A stretch of 8,459 bases of DNA, from contig CAILAQ010000912.1 of NCBI GenBank assembly GCA_903832165.1, positions 1 to 8,459 on the forward strand. The letters are read 5' to 3'. The translations under genes were made by a program, and so were the position numbers. Every line of letters begins with the position of its first letter. Within the stretch, counting starts at the first letter, position 1. This document shows positions 1-6,999 of this stretch, piece by piece. This stretch comes from an uncultured Bacteroidota bacterium (GTDB lineage: Bacteria > Bacteroidota > Bacteroidia > Bacteroidales > UBA12481). The notes under the pieces were generated by a model. The model was not told the origin of the DNA and made no database searches. It worked only from the letters and a program-made list of their open reading frames with translations.

Positions 1-419
1 CCGACAAGAAGATGATTAAGATCAGTTGTGATATACCCGGACATTTGGTTGTAACAGCCGATAAGCGAATGTTAAAAAGCATCTTGAATAATTTGATATT
101 CAATGCAGTTAAATTCACACACAAAAATGGCAAAATTACCATATCAGCCATGGCAATACCAGGTAATTACGTCGGAATATCGATCGAAGACAACGGAATA
201 GGAATGAACAAAGAGATGATTGACAGGCTGTTTCATCTCGATGCAGACATAGGCCAGAAGGGTACTGAGGGTGAATATAGTACAGGTTTGGGATTGTTCA
301 TCTGCAAAGATTTCATCGAAAAACATGGTGGCAGAATATGGGTCGAGAGCAAGGAAGGTAAAGGGAGTACTTTCCAGTTCGCCTTACCGGTAAATGCGAG
401 TAATCTGAACGCTAATTAA
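1..419 (+). CDS. Sensor histidine kinase, C-terminal ATPase domain (5' partial)
   Basis: This is the ATP-binding end of a two-component sensor histidine kinase, which would autophosphorylate a histidine lying outside the window. The frame is open to the left edge, with codons before the ATG at 12, so that ATG is internal and the true start is upstream. Counting from that ATG, the N box is at residues 24-35 (NNLIFNAVKFT, with the Mg-contacting Asn at 31). The G1 box is D60-NGIGM, an F-box-like IDRLF follows at 70-74, and the G2 box is TGLGLF at 91-96. The ending, EKHGGRIWVESKEGKGSTF, is the standard close of a HATPase_c domain. No receiver or DNA-binding domain follows, so this is not a hybrid kinase at its C-terminus. 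Sensor input and partner regulator cannot be judged. It converges on the minus-strand gene, with a hairpin between them. Confidence 0.93.
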   Translation, partial: DKKMIKISCDIPGHLVVTADKRMLKSILNNLIFNAVKFTHKNGKITISAMAIPGNYVGISIEDNGIGMNKEMIDRLFHLDADIGQKGTEGEYSTGLGLFICKDFIEKHGGRIWVESKEGKGSTFQFALPVNASNLNAN

Positions 420-438
420 GTTTAGACGCAACTTTTCT

Positions 439-473
439 TATAGCTGACAGCTTTTAAAAAGCTGTCAGCTATA
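439..473. terminator. Palindromic hairpin between convergent genes, probable bidirectional terminator
   Basis: Two 17-base arms (TATAGCTGACAGCTTTT at 439-455 and its exact reverse complement at 457-473) are separated by one base. In RNA the A/U centre would probably form the loop, leaving a 10-13 bp stem. It starts 20 bases after the histidine kinase stop and ends three bases before the stop codon of the minus-strand gene, the usual place for a shared terminator. Neither side is followed by a strong T-tract, so classical intrinsic termination is not certain; it may act mainly as a 3'-end stabilising structure. Confidence 0.6.
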
Positions 474-476
474 GCC

Positions 477-3400
477 TTATTCCTTCACCAGCCTTATCAC
501 TTGTGCGTCACCCTCCTCCGAAGTAGCAGTCAAAATATAAATACCTGCAGGCAGGCGGCCCATGCTTAATACTGCAGGGCTGCCGGTTTCAGTTGATTCC
601 AGCACTGTTTCGCCCAGCATATTTTTAAGTGTAATGTTTACCCGGTAAGTCTCTCCGAATCTTAACCAGACTTTATCATTAGCGGGATTGGGGTAAGCCA
701 GGATTTCAAATTTCTCAGCGGGATCTGTTATTACAGCTGCCGAGCAGTTGGAATTATAGTATCTGCCAGGCGAACCACCCGGGCATCCGGCAAACCAGTT
801 ATTCCCGTCGTTCATGATTCCCAGTGAATCCAGCAGTTCGAAAGTATATCCCCCGCTGGCTGCCATTACAGGCCATGGGTCGGTATCACGAAAACGGACT
901 GACAAACGCAGCTTGCCGGTTGATCCGTAGGCACGTATCCATTCTCCGGTATCTTTCAACCCGAACACAAAGGGTCCGGCAAAATTTATTACTCCTGGGT
1001 TAACAGCCCGGAACTTGTTCACATCCTGAACCACTACAAAATTTTCATGGGGTCGCAATTGTGTACCGTCAGGTATCCTGAAAGAATGGCCGGTACTGTC
1101 AACTCCATCTTCAAATACCCAACCGGAAATATCCTGCGTAACTGCGGAAATATTGCGTAGTTCCACCCAGTCGCCATGGTCATAGGAAGGTACCGACTTA
1201 CTGTTGATCTCCGAAAAGACAATCTGATCACCGCAAGGGGAATAAGCCTGACCGGGCGACCCGCCTATACACCCATCGAACCAGTTTGACGGATCATTTG
1301 TGGAATGGCTCACACTACGGAGCTCAAGAGTCCTGCCCTGCCCGTCGGCACCGGATGGCCAGGGGTTTGCATCTTCAAAAACCACCTCCGACACCAGGAC
1401 CTTTCCGGCATTATACAATTTAACTGCGTCGCCAGAGCCGCTCAAACCGAAACTGAAGGAACCCAGATAGGCCACACCGGGATGGATGGATTTAAATTTA
1501 CTCTGGTCATTCACGACAACAAGCCGTGAATTCGGCGCAATCTGCGTGTTGGCCGGAAAACGGAAAACATGAGTGGAATCTGAATCTGTAAAATACCAGC
1601 CGTTCAGACTCGCAGAGGCTGATTGATTATAATTCCATATTTCTATCCAATCCCCTGCATCCACCGTCGACTCTGAATTATAATTGATTTCCGAAATCAA
1701 TACCTTGGTGGAATAGGTCGTTTTGGTGAAGTGGGCCTGAAAAGTTGCCCCACTGGTAAGGGTATCAGTAAATATCGATTTAGTCAGGTCGGATACGAGA
1801 GCGTTGGCATCCCACCTCGTGAACTGGTATCCGGGGCCTGGAATTGCCTCAATCTTAACCGGAACTCCGTCGAACCATACACCCTTAAATGGATAAGAAG
1901 GTGCTTTAACAGTGCTGATCTGAATGATGCCGGATCCCGCGGGTTCAACATTCAGGGTGATATTCACCGCTTTCGGTAACTGAAGATTACTTGTCAGATG
2001 GTTCCTGACAATATCGCTGCGGTTCGACAGCTCATCAACCATAATGCCGTGCAATTGATTAAACCAGTCGATGTAGCTGCTGGACGAAACGTTCGGATCG
2101 CCCCACCTCTGAAATCCGGATGGCATTTCGGGACGGGTAACCCGGGCGATTTCATCTGCAATAGATGTCAGGCGCTCCTTTGTCCAGGTGGTATTCATCA
2201 GGTCGGCATAACGATTAATGAAATAATCGCGGTATCTGTGGTTTAACATGGCCTTTTGCCAGATATGGATATACCGGTTCTGAGTATCGTAATCCAGCAT
2301 GATCCGGATGAGATCGGTATTTCTGTCGGACCATCCGTTTGGATTCAGTGAAAGCTCAACGTCGACCAGGCAGAACCGCCAGCGGTTGCCGGTTTCGGGG
2401 CTGCGGTAAATCTTGATATTATTGTAAGGCCAGTCAATATCTGCTATCCAGGATTCGGCACAGATATAATCAGTGTAATATTCAAGGTCGAAATACCTGT
2501 TCGCTTCATCCCAGAAACTATCAGATTCCGTATTGAGATTTAAAAAACTTTTATAATCCTGATCGAACCGGTTGAGAGGATCCTTTCCGCAAACTGCGCG
2601 CAATGCCCCACCATACCAGTAGGATACGGACAGGATATCCAGGGAATCAGCCTTGGTTCCGAGATGCTGCCGGAAGTAATCCTCATCTATTTTTTCACGA
2701 AGCTCATACAAACCCCAGTAATTGCCGTTGAGATATACCTGCACCGGAGCATAAGCGGCGAAAGTATTATAAGTACTGTCGCCCAGGCATTTTACCTCAA
2801 CCGCATCCTTGCACAGGTAATTAAGGTATTGGTTCGAGCCATTTCTCAGGTAAAAGGTTGCATAAGATTTCCGGTCTGTCCGCGCGGGTATCAGCGGATA
2901 CTCAATATCGCCATCGCCCAGGGCACCATTTCCCGGTTCCACCCTGAAGGAATGCTGGGGTTGCGACCGGCTCCCCCCTGCCCCTCCATCGATCCTTATG
3001 CCTGACAGTTGGCTGACTGCAACCTCATGCGATCCGGGGATAAAATACTCTATACTGCATTGCTTTTTCCAGTCCTGCGCCCAATTATCATAAATGCCGC
3101 TTTCGCCGTACAGGTCTGCTGAATCCATGGTAATGGACAACACCCCGGCCGGAGTTGGATTTTCCCCGATAAAGTAGCTGTTTGTGACAACCGGACCGGC
3201 AAGTTTATGTCCGGTGCTGAAGCTGCGTACTTTCAGAACTGTACTGGAATCGATGACCAGAGGTGTTCCGCCATACAACCTGGATGTAGCCTTAGGAGTC
3301 TGTCCATCAGTTGTATAACGTAAAACAGAACCGGTGGCCTGACTGTTGAATGAACCGGTAACAGGTTCAGGATAAAAGCCACCCGGTAAAGAAACCACCG

Positions 3401-4490
3401 GAGATGTTTCCATCCCCTCAGTGTAGGCAATCTGGTTTTCATTGGTCGCGTTCGGTGTTCCCACCAAAAATATTGCCCGAGCCAAGGAACCGTCATACTG
3501 ACTGCCTACGCTCGAATTTACCGGCAAGCCAGGCGGCAATTTCAGCGTATCAATCTGAATACCATCCGGATCTGTCAGGTAAATTGTTTCACCTTTGCTT
3601 GAAATCTTAAAATTTGCGTTCAGCTCCTCGTCGTAATCGGTTTTAAACCAAATCGGCACCGGCCGGAACTGGCTTGCTTTGCCCGACAATCCGAAAGAAA
3701 GGAATGACCGCAAGCTCATATCAATCAATCCATTGGTGAAATTATGACATTCAACTGCGAGAACATTCTTGCCGTTGTGCAAAAGCATACCTAAAACTTT
3801 CAGGTCAAGATCGTAGCACTCAGGCTTTTGGCTCTGGTACATTACCGCCTCATGCGAGCGGTCAGCTATTTTATTCCATTCAACAGAGCTCATGTTTGAC
3901 CTGGCTATCTCGGTCCCGTTCAGGTAGGCCACAAAACCATCATCATAATCAACATGCAGCTTGGCCGCAACAATACTTTCAACATCAGTCACATCAAAAG
4001 AGATTCTGGTATAAACGGAAACTTTCCTGATCGGGATCAGGGTCTGATCGTCGCCATCCCCGTAACCAAATCCTCCCTGGTCCGATTTCCAGCCGGAGTC
4101 ATCAAAAGAGGATTTCATCCAGGTAATTGCAGTGGTCGAATCGGGGCAAATCCATTTCCAGATATCATCCTCCCTGACAGCCGTTTCCCAGTGATTGATT
4201 CCGGTTTGAGCCTGATCAACCCCCGATGCAAAAATCAGCAACCACTTATTTGAGGGGATCTCCACATTTGGCAAAGTCCATTTCGCAATTCCACGTTCAT
4301 CCGACAAATGATAACCCCAAAGATCAATCGGTTGACTACCGGAATTGTACAATTCAATCCAATCCGGATTACTCCCCGACACATCTGCAATCTGGGAAAG
4401 ATTCCTGTTGGATGCTTCGTTGATTTTAATTTGGGCCCCCGCAGGCATCATCCAAAAGATACAGAATATCAGAAGAGTTATCTTTTTCAT
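477..4490 (-). CDS. Secreted CotH-kinase-family protein with lamin-tail domains and type IX secretion tail
   Basis: This 1337-residue protein is probably exported and cell-surface bound. The start at 4490 is chosen because MKKITLLIFCIFWMMPAGAQ is a clean signal peptide with cleavage near A19/Q20; a GTG at 4550 would add 20 residues that spoil it. Domains in order: lamin-tail domain 1 (about 21-352, apparently interrupted by a beta-rich insert at about 93-283 with WKSDQGGFGYGDGDD and DYDDGFVAYLNGTEIAR); a chitobiase C-terminal-like beta domain (367-440, RYTTDGQTP); a CotH kinase-like domain (about 447-830), with GIRIDGGAGGSR, YWGLYELREKID and DIDWPYNN followed by RWRFCLVDVELSL; an InlB-B/bacterial repeat (843-922, GYQFTRWDA); lamin-tail domains 2 and 3 (928-1085 and 1088-1249); and a Por secretion tail (about 1258-1337, LAYPNPANDKVWL to GIYILTA). 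CotH of Bacillus is an atypical protein kinase; activity and substrate here are unknown. The second acidic residue of the usual WDxD segment is Glu (D710, E712). Confidence 0.9.
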   Translation of the reverse strand: MKKITLLIFCIFWMMPAGAQIKINEASNRNLSQIADVSGSNPDWIELYNSGSQPIDLWGYHLSDERGIAKWTLPNVEIPSNKWLLIFASGVDQAQTGINHWETAVREDDIWKWICPDSTTAITWMKSSFDDSGWKSDQGGFGYGDGDDQTLIPIRKVSVYTRISFDVTDVESIVAAKLHVDYDDGFVAYLNGTEIARSNMSSVEWNKIADRSHEAVMYQSQKPECYDLDLKVLGMLLHNGKNVLAVECHNFTNGLIDMSLRSFLSFGLSGKASQFRPVPIWFKTDYDEELNANFKISSKGETIYLTDPDGIQIDTLKLPPGLPVNSSVGSQYDGSLARAIFLVGTPNATNENQIAYTEGMETSPVVSLPGGFYPEPVTGSFNSQATGSVLRYTTDGQTPKATSRLYGGTPLVIDSSTVLKVRSFSTGHKLAGPVVTNSYFIGENPTPAGVLSITMDSADLYGESGIYDNWAQDWKKQCSIEYFIPGSHEVAVSQLSGIRIDGGAGGSRSQPQHSFRVEPGNGALGDGDIEYPLIPARTDRKSYATFYLRNGSNQYLNYLCKDAVEVKCLGDSTYNTFAAYAPVQVYLNGNYWGLYELREKIDEDYFRQHLGTKADSLDILSVSYWYGGALRAVCGKDPLNRFDQDYKSFLNLNTESDSFWDEANRYFDLEYYTDYICAESWIADIDWPYNNIKIYRSPETGNRWRFCLVDVELSLNPNGWSDRNTDLIRIMLDYDTQNRYIHIWQKAMLNHRYRDYFINRYADLMNTTWTKERLTSIADEIARVTRPEMPSGFQRWGDPNVSSSSYIDWFNQLHGIMVDELSNRSDIVRNHLTSNLQLPKAVNITLNVEPAGSGIIQISTVKAPSYPFKGVWFDGVPVKIEAIPGPGYQFTRWDANALVSDLTKSIFTDTLTSGATFQAHFTKTTYSTKVLISEINYNSESTVDAGDWIEIWNYNQSASASLNGWYFTDSDSTHVFRFPANTQIAPNSRLVVVNDQSKFKSIHPGVAYLGSFSFGLSGSGDAVKLYNAGKVLVSEVVFEDANPWPSGADGQGRTLELRSVSHSTNDPSNWFDGCIGGSPGQAYSPCGDQIVFSEINSKSVPSYDHGDWVELRNISAVTQDISGWVFEDGVDSTGHSFRIPDGTQLRPHENFVVVQDVNKFRAVNPGVINFAGPFVFGLKDTGEWIRAYGSTGKLRLSVRFRDTDPWPVMAASGGYTFELLDSLGIMNDGNNWFAGCPGGSPGRYYNSNCSAAVITDPAEKFEILAYPNPANDKVWLRFGETYRVNITLKNMLGETVLESTETGSPAVLSMGRLPAGIYILTATSEEGDAQVIRLVKE
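744..1709 (-). repeat. Tandem pair of lamin-tail domain modules inside the CotH protein
   Basis: Two adjacent modules of about 160 residues, coded by roughly 1233-1709 and 744-1229, are visibly homologous. Both begin with a SEIN strand, then GDWIEIWN versus GDWVELRN, GWYFTD versus GWVFED, FRFPANTQIAP versus FRIPDGTQLRP, VVVNDQSKFKSIHPGV versus VVVQDVNKFRAVNPGV, DANPWP versus DTDPWP, and NWFDGCIGGSPG versus NWFAGCPGGSPG. The match is at protein level and divergent, so this is an old module duplication, not a recent DNA repeat. Lamin-tail domains are immunoglobulin-like beta sandwiches common in secreted bacterial proteins. Confidence 0.85.
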
Positions 4491-4744
4491 ATAATTTCCG
4501 AAAAGTTGCGCTAAAATAACAATACAATTGACATTCGTGATTCTATTCACGAACTAATTGACCAGTCTGATTTTTGGAAGAAAATTGTTCATAATATGGT
4601 ACTAAAAAGAAGAAAAAATAATCATCAATAATTCAAAATAATCAATACAATTGTAGCACAATAGAGATAATGTTTTTGCATTGTCAACTATTTAACAATG
4701 AAGACCTTAGCCCTCACATCACAGATAACATTTTTTGCGGATAA
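4491..4744. promoter_or_regulatory. Divergent intergenic region, promoters for cotH-like gene and kamA operon
   Basis: This 254-bp AT-rich gap separates two divergently read units, so it must hold a promoter for each. I see no convincing match to the Bacteroidota -7 element (TAnnTTTG) with a correctly spaced -33 TTG. The nearest candidates are TAATGTTTTTG at 4668-4678 on the plus strand and TTATTTTAG on the minus strand near 4512-4520, both imperfect. Visible structure: an inverted repeat TTCGTGA/TCACGAA (4534-4540 and 4547-4553), an 11-base direct repeat CAATACAATTG (4520-4530 and 4643-4653), the palindrome ACAATTGT (4647-4654), and a weak inverted repeat CATTGT/ACAATG (4679-4684 and 4695-4700). 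Any of these could be an operator; none is identified. Confidence 0.45.
4534..4553. promoter_or_regulatory. Inverted repeat, candidate operator upstream of cotH-like gene
   Basis: TTCGTGA at 4534-4540 is mirrored by TCACGAA at 4547-4553 with a six-base spacer. It lies 44-63 bases upstream of the chosen ATG of the minus-strand gene, within its likely promoter or 5' leader. Perfect 7-base arms with a short spacer suit either a dimeric repressor site or a small RNA hairpin. No regulator family is recognised. Confidence 0.3.
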
Positions 4745-4748
4745 ATGA
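4698..4748 (+). CDS. Possible 16-codon leader peptide frame overlapping kamA start
   Basis: An ATG at 4698 opens a short frame, MKTLALTSQITFFADK, whose TGA (4746-4748) overlaps the ATG of the aminomutase gene (4745-4747). That overlap is the classic arrangement for translational coupling, and the same style joins the last two genes of this operon. There is no Shine-Dalgarno sequence and no run of regulatory codons or attenuator hairpin. A frame this short can arise by chance, so this is a candidate only. Confidence 0.15.
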   Translation: MKTLALTSQITFFADK

Positions 4749-6001
4749 AAAAAGAAGAAACCGTATCAGAAAGTCAGGAGACAGAAGATGCATCCAGTCT
4801 CGAACCTCCTGGTATTCAACCGGATAGCAGACAAACACCTTCGCTCACTATCCAGACATCCCCAAATACAGTTTTTACTGTCAGCAACAGGTCGATGGAG
4901 TTCCTGGCAAAGCATTTTCCGGGTACGGGAATAAATGATTGGAACAATTGGCAATGGCAGGTGCGAAACAGCTATACTTCACTCGATCAGCTCAACTCTT
5001 TTCTGGGACTTACCGATCTGGAATCCAATTCAAAAGCCTCCGGGAAAAATCTTCCGGTCAGGATTACTCCATATTATGCAAGTTTGCTTGATCCTGATAA
5101 TCCGGAACAACCATTGCGGAGAACCGTTGTTCCCGTTGCACTCGAACTAAATGTATCCCCCGGTGAAGTTGAAGACCCGCTGAGCGAAACCTTTGACAGT
5201 CCTGTCAAATTAATTGTGCACCGTTATCCCGACAGGGTACTGTTCCTGGTCACTAATTTTTGCTCGGCTTTCTGCAGATACTGCACCCGCACACATATGG
5301 TTTCCAAACAGGATAAGGTTCACTCGAGCCAGAATGAATGGGACCTGGCCATTGAATATATAAGGAATCATGAGGAAGTCCGCGATGTGCTTCTTTCGGG
5401 AGGTGATCCTCTGACACTGAGTGACAGCCGCATAGAATATCTGCTGGCAAAACTCCATGAGATTCCTCACGTGGAAATTATTCGCATCGGAACAAAAGTC
5501 CCGGTGGTAATGCCGCAGCGCATCACCCGCGACCTGGTGAAGATGCTGAAGAAATATCATCCCTTATATTTAAGCATCCATTTTACTCATCCTGATGAAA
5601 TCACCCCTGAAGTAATTGATGCCTGCAACCGCCTGGCAGATGCCGGAATTCCAATGGGCAGCCAGACGGTTCTGCTGAAAGGCATAAACGACGATGCAAC
5701 GGTATTTAAGAAGCTTACGCACGAATTGTTGAAGATCAGGGTAAAACCTTACTATTTATATCAGTGCGATCCGATCCCCGGCTCAGCGCATTTCCGGACT
5801 CCATTGGAATCCGGCCTGGAAATCATCCGCAACCTGCGTGGCTTTACTTCAGGTTATGCTATCCCTCATTTTGTGATTGATGCCCCGGGAGGAGGAGGTA
5901 AAATCCCTCTGCTGCCTGATTATGTGATTGGCAGGGAAAACGACGACCTGATTATCAAAAATTATGAAGGAAAAACCTATCGTTTCCCTGATTACATTTA
6001 G
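4745..6001 (+). CDS. kamA: Lysine 2,3-aminomutase-like radical SAM/PLP enzyme (KamA family)
   Basis: A 418-residue cytosolic enzyme expected to move an amino group from C2 to C3 of an amino acid, probably making beta-lysine, using a 4Fe-4S cluster, S-adenosylmethionine and PLP. The cluster motif is C173-SAF-C177-RY-C180. Aligned by eye with Clostridium subterminale KamA, R182 matches the carboxylate-binding R134, D342 and D379 match the side-chain-amine binders D293 and D330, and K386 in DAPGGGGK matches PLP lysine K337. Glutamate 2,3-aminomutase replaces the two Asp, so a basic substrate is favoured. Oddities: about 45 extra polar N-terminal residues before the conserved NDWNNWQWQVRN; the segment after the cluster is RTHMVSKQ instead of RRRFAGQ; and the C-terminal zinc-binding extension is missing, with D317 in place of the fourth zinc cysteine. 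An in-frame stop just before 4745 fixes the upstream limit; ATG 4895 is an alternative start. First gene of a four-gene operon. Confidence 0.88.
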   Translation: MKKEETVSESQETEDASSLEPPGIQPDSRQTPSLTIQTSPNTVFTVSNRSMEFLAKHFPGTGINDWNNWQWQVRNSYTSLDQLNSFLGLTDLESNSKASGKNLPVRITPYYASLLDPDNPEQPLRRTVVPVALELNVSPGEVEDPLSETFDSPVKLIVHRYPDRVLFLVTNFCSAFCRYCTRTHMVSKQDKVHSSQNEWDLAIEYIRNHEEVRDVLLSGGDPLTLSDSRIEYLLAKLHEIPHVEIIRIGTKVPVVMPQRITRDLVKMLKKYHPLYLSIHFTHPDEITPEVIDACNRLADAGIPMGSQTVLLKGINDDATVFKKLTHELLKIRVKPYYLYQCDPIPGSAHFRTPLESGLEIIRNLRGFTSGYAIPHFVIDAPGGGGKIPLLPDYVIGRENDDLIIKNYEGKTYRFPDYI

Positions 6002-6015
6002 CTGAACTCCCATAA

Positions 6016-6999
6016 ATGATTATAGGAATAACCTACGACCTTCGCGAGGACTACCTTTCAATGGGGTTCAGCGAAGAAGATGCTGCTGAATTCGACACGA
6101 TTGGCACTATCGAAGGAATTGAAAATGCATTGCAAAACCTAGGTCACCAGACTGAAAGAATAGGACACCTGCGCCTGCTGATGGAAGCCCTGATGGCCGG
6201 ACGGAAATGGGACATGGTATTTAATATATGTGAAGGGTTTTATGGCATCGGCCGCGAAGCACAGGTGCCCGCCTTATTGGATGCCTTCTGCATTCCATAT
6301 GTTTTCTCCAATCCGCTGGTCCTGTCGCTCACCCTTGATAAGGGGATGACAAAAAGAATAATCCGGGATGCCGGCATCCCCACTGCGGACTTTACCGTGA
6401 TCAAAAACCTCATGGAAATTGCCGGTGTCACCCTGCCCTATCCCATTTTCGTTAAACCGGTGGCTGAAGGCACCGGAAAAGGAATCTCCGGCGAGTCAAT
6501 TATCCGCACTCCAGAGGCACTTCAAGCACGTTGCTTATACCTCCTGAAGCGTTTTCATCAACCCGTGCTGGTCGAGACCTACCTGAACGGCAGAGAATTT
6601 ACAGTCGGAATTACGGGTACCGGATCCGAAGCCCGTATAACCGGAGTAATGGAAGTCCTGCTCACTGACAAAGCCGAACAGGGTGTATATTCCTATACCA
6701 ATAAAGAAGAATGGCGCGAACGGTGCCGTTACGAAATCGCCACCGGAGAAGTTGCAGATGCCTGCGAGAAAGTCGCATTAGCCTCCTGGAACGCTTTACA
6801 TTGCGAAGATGGCGGTCGCATTGACCTCCGCTGTGATGATAAAGGAATACCTAATTTTATTGAGGTAAATCCGCTGGCAGGCATGAATCCGGTATATTCC
6901 GATCTGCCGATGCTCAGCCGGATGAACGGCATACCATATGATGAACTGATGAAAAGAATTATAGATTCGGCCATCAAAAAAACAGTCTTGCATGAATAA
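6016..6999 (+). CDS. D-Ala-D-Ala ligase-like ATP-grasp enzyme, first of two
   Basis: A 327-residue ATP-grasp ligase, expected to activate a carboxylate as acyl phosphate and join it to an amine. The N-terminal domain contains FNICEGFYGIGREAQVPALL (E73 region) and DKGMTKRIIRDAGIPT (109-123). The ATP-binding segment is FVKPVAEGTGKGIS (K147), and VETYLNGREFTVGI (186-199) follows. Metal ligands are D270 in GGRIDLR and E283/N285 in FIEVNPLAGMNP; the D-to-E and E-to-N spacings (13 and 2) equal those of DdlB (D257, E270, N272). The length is near that of Ddl. It is unlikely to be the peptidoglycan ligase: it sits between an aminomutase and a second ATP-grasp gene, and the N-terminal substrate region departs from Ddl. 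It starts 14 bases after kamA and overlaps the next gene by 8 bases, so the three are surely co-transcribed. The substrate is inferred, perhaps beta-lysine. Confidence 0.85.
   Translation: MIIGITYDLREDYLSMGFSEEDAAEFDTIGTIEGIENALQNLGHQTERIGHLRLLMEALMAGRKWDMVFNICEGFYGIGREAQVPALLDAFCIPYVFSNPLVLSLTLDKGMTKRIIRDAGIPTADFTVIKNLMEIAGVTLPYPIFVKPVAEGTGKGISGESIIRTPEALQARCLYLLKRFHQPVLVETYLNGREFTVGITGTGSEARITGVMEVLLTDKAEQGVYSYTNKEEWRERCRYEIATGEVADACEKVALASWNALHCEDGGRIDLRCDDKGIPNFIEVNPLAGMNPVYSDLPMLSRMNGIPYDELMKRIIDSAIKKTVLHE

Noticed and set aside
2664..3005. Open frame of 113 codons on the plus strand
   Set aside because: It lies opposite the CotH kinase-like domain, which carries clear family motifs; no independent start signal or motif.
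4490..4550. GTG start at 4550 for the CotH-like protein
   Set aside because: It would place 20 residues before a textbook signal peptide that begins at the ATG at 4490.
4668..4678. Bacteroidota -7 promoter element for the aminomutase operon
   Set aside because: TAATGTTTTTG fits TAnnTTTG only with a shift, and no TTG is at the expected upstream distance.
5210..5560. Open frame of 116 codons on the minus strand
   Set aside because: It is antisense to the cysteine-motif region of the aminomutase and shows no recognisable feature; a shadow frame.
4745..6001. EpmB, the EF-P lysine-modifying aminomutase
   Set aside because: The short C-terminus resembles EpmB, but sequence and length follow KamA, and no EpmA-like lysyl ligase or EF-P gene is present in the window.
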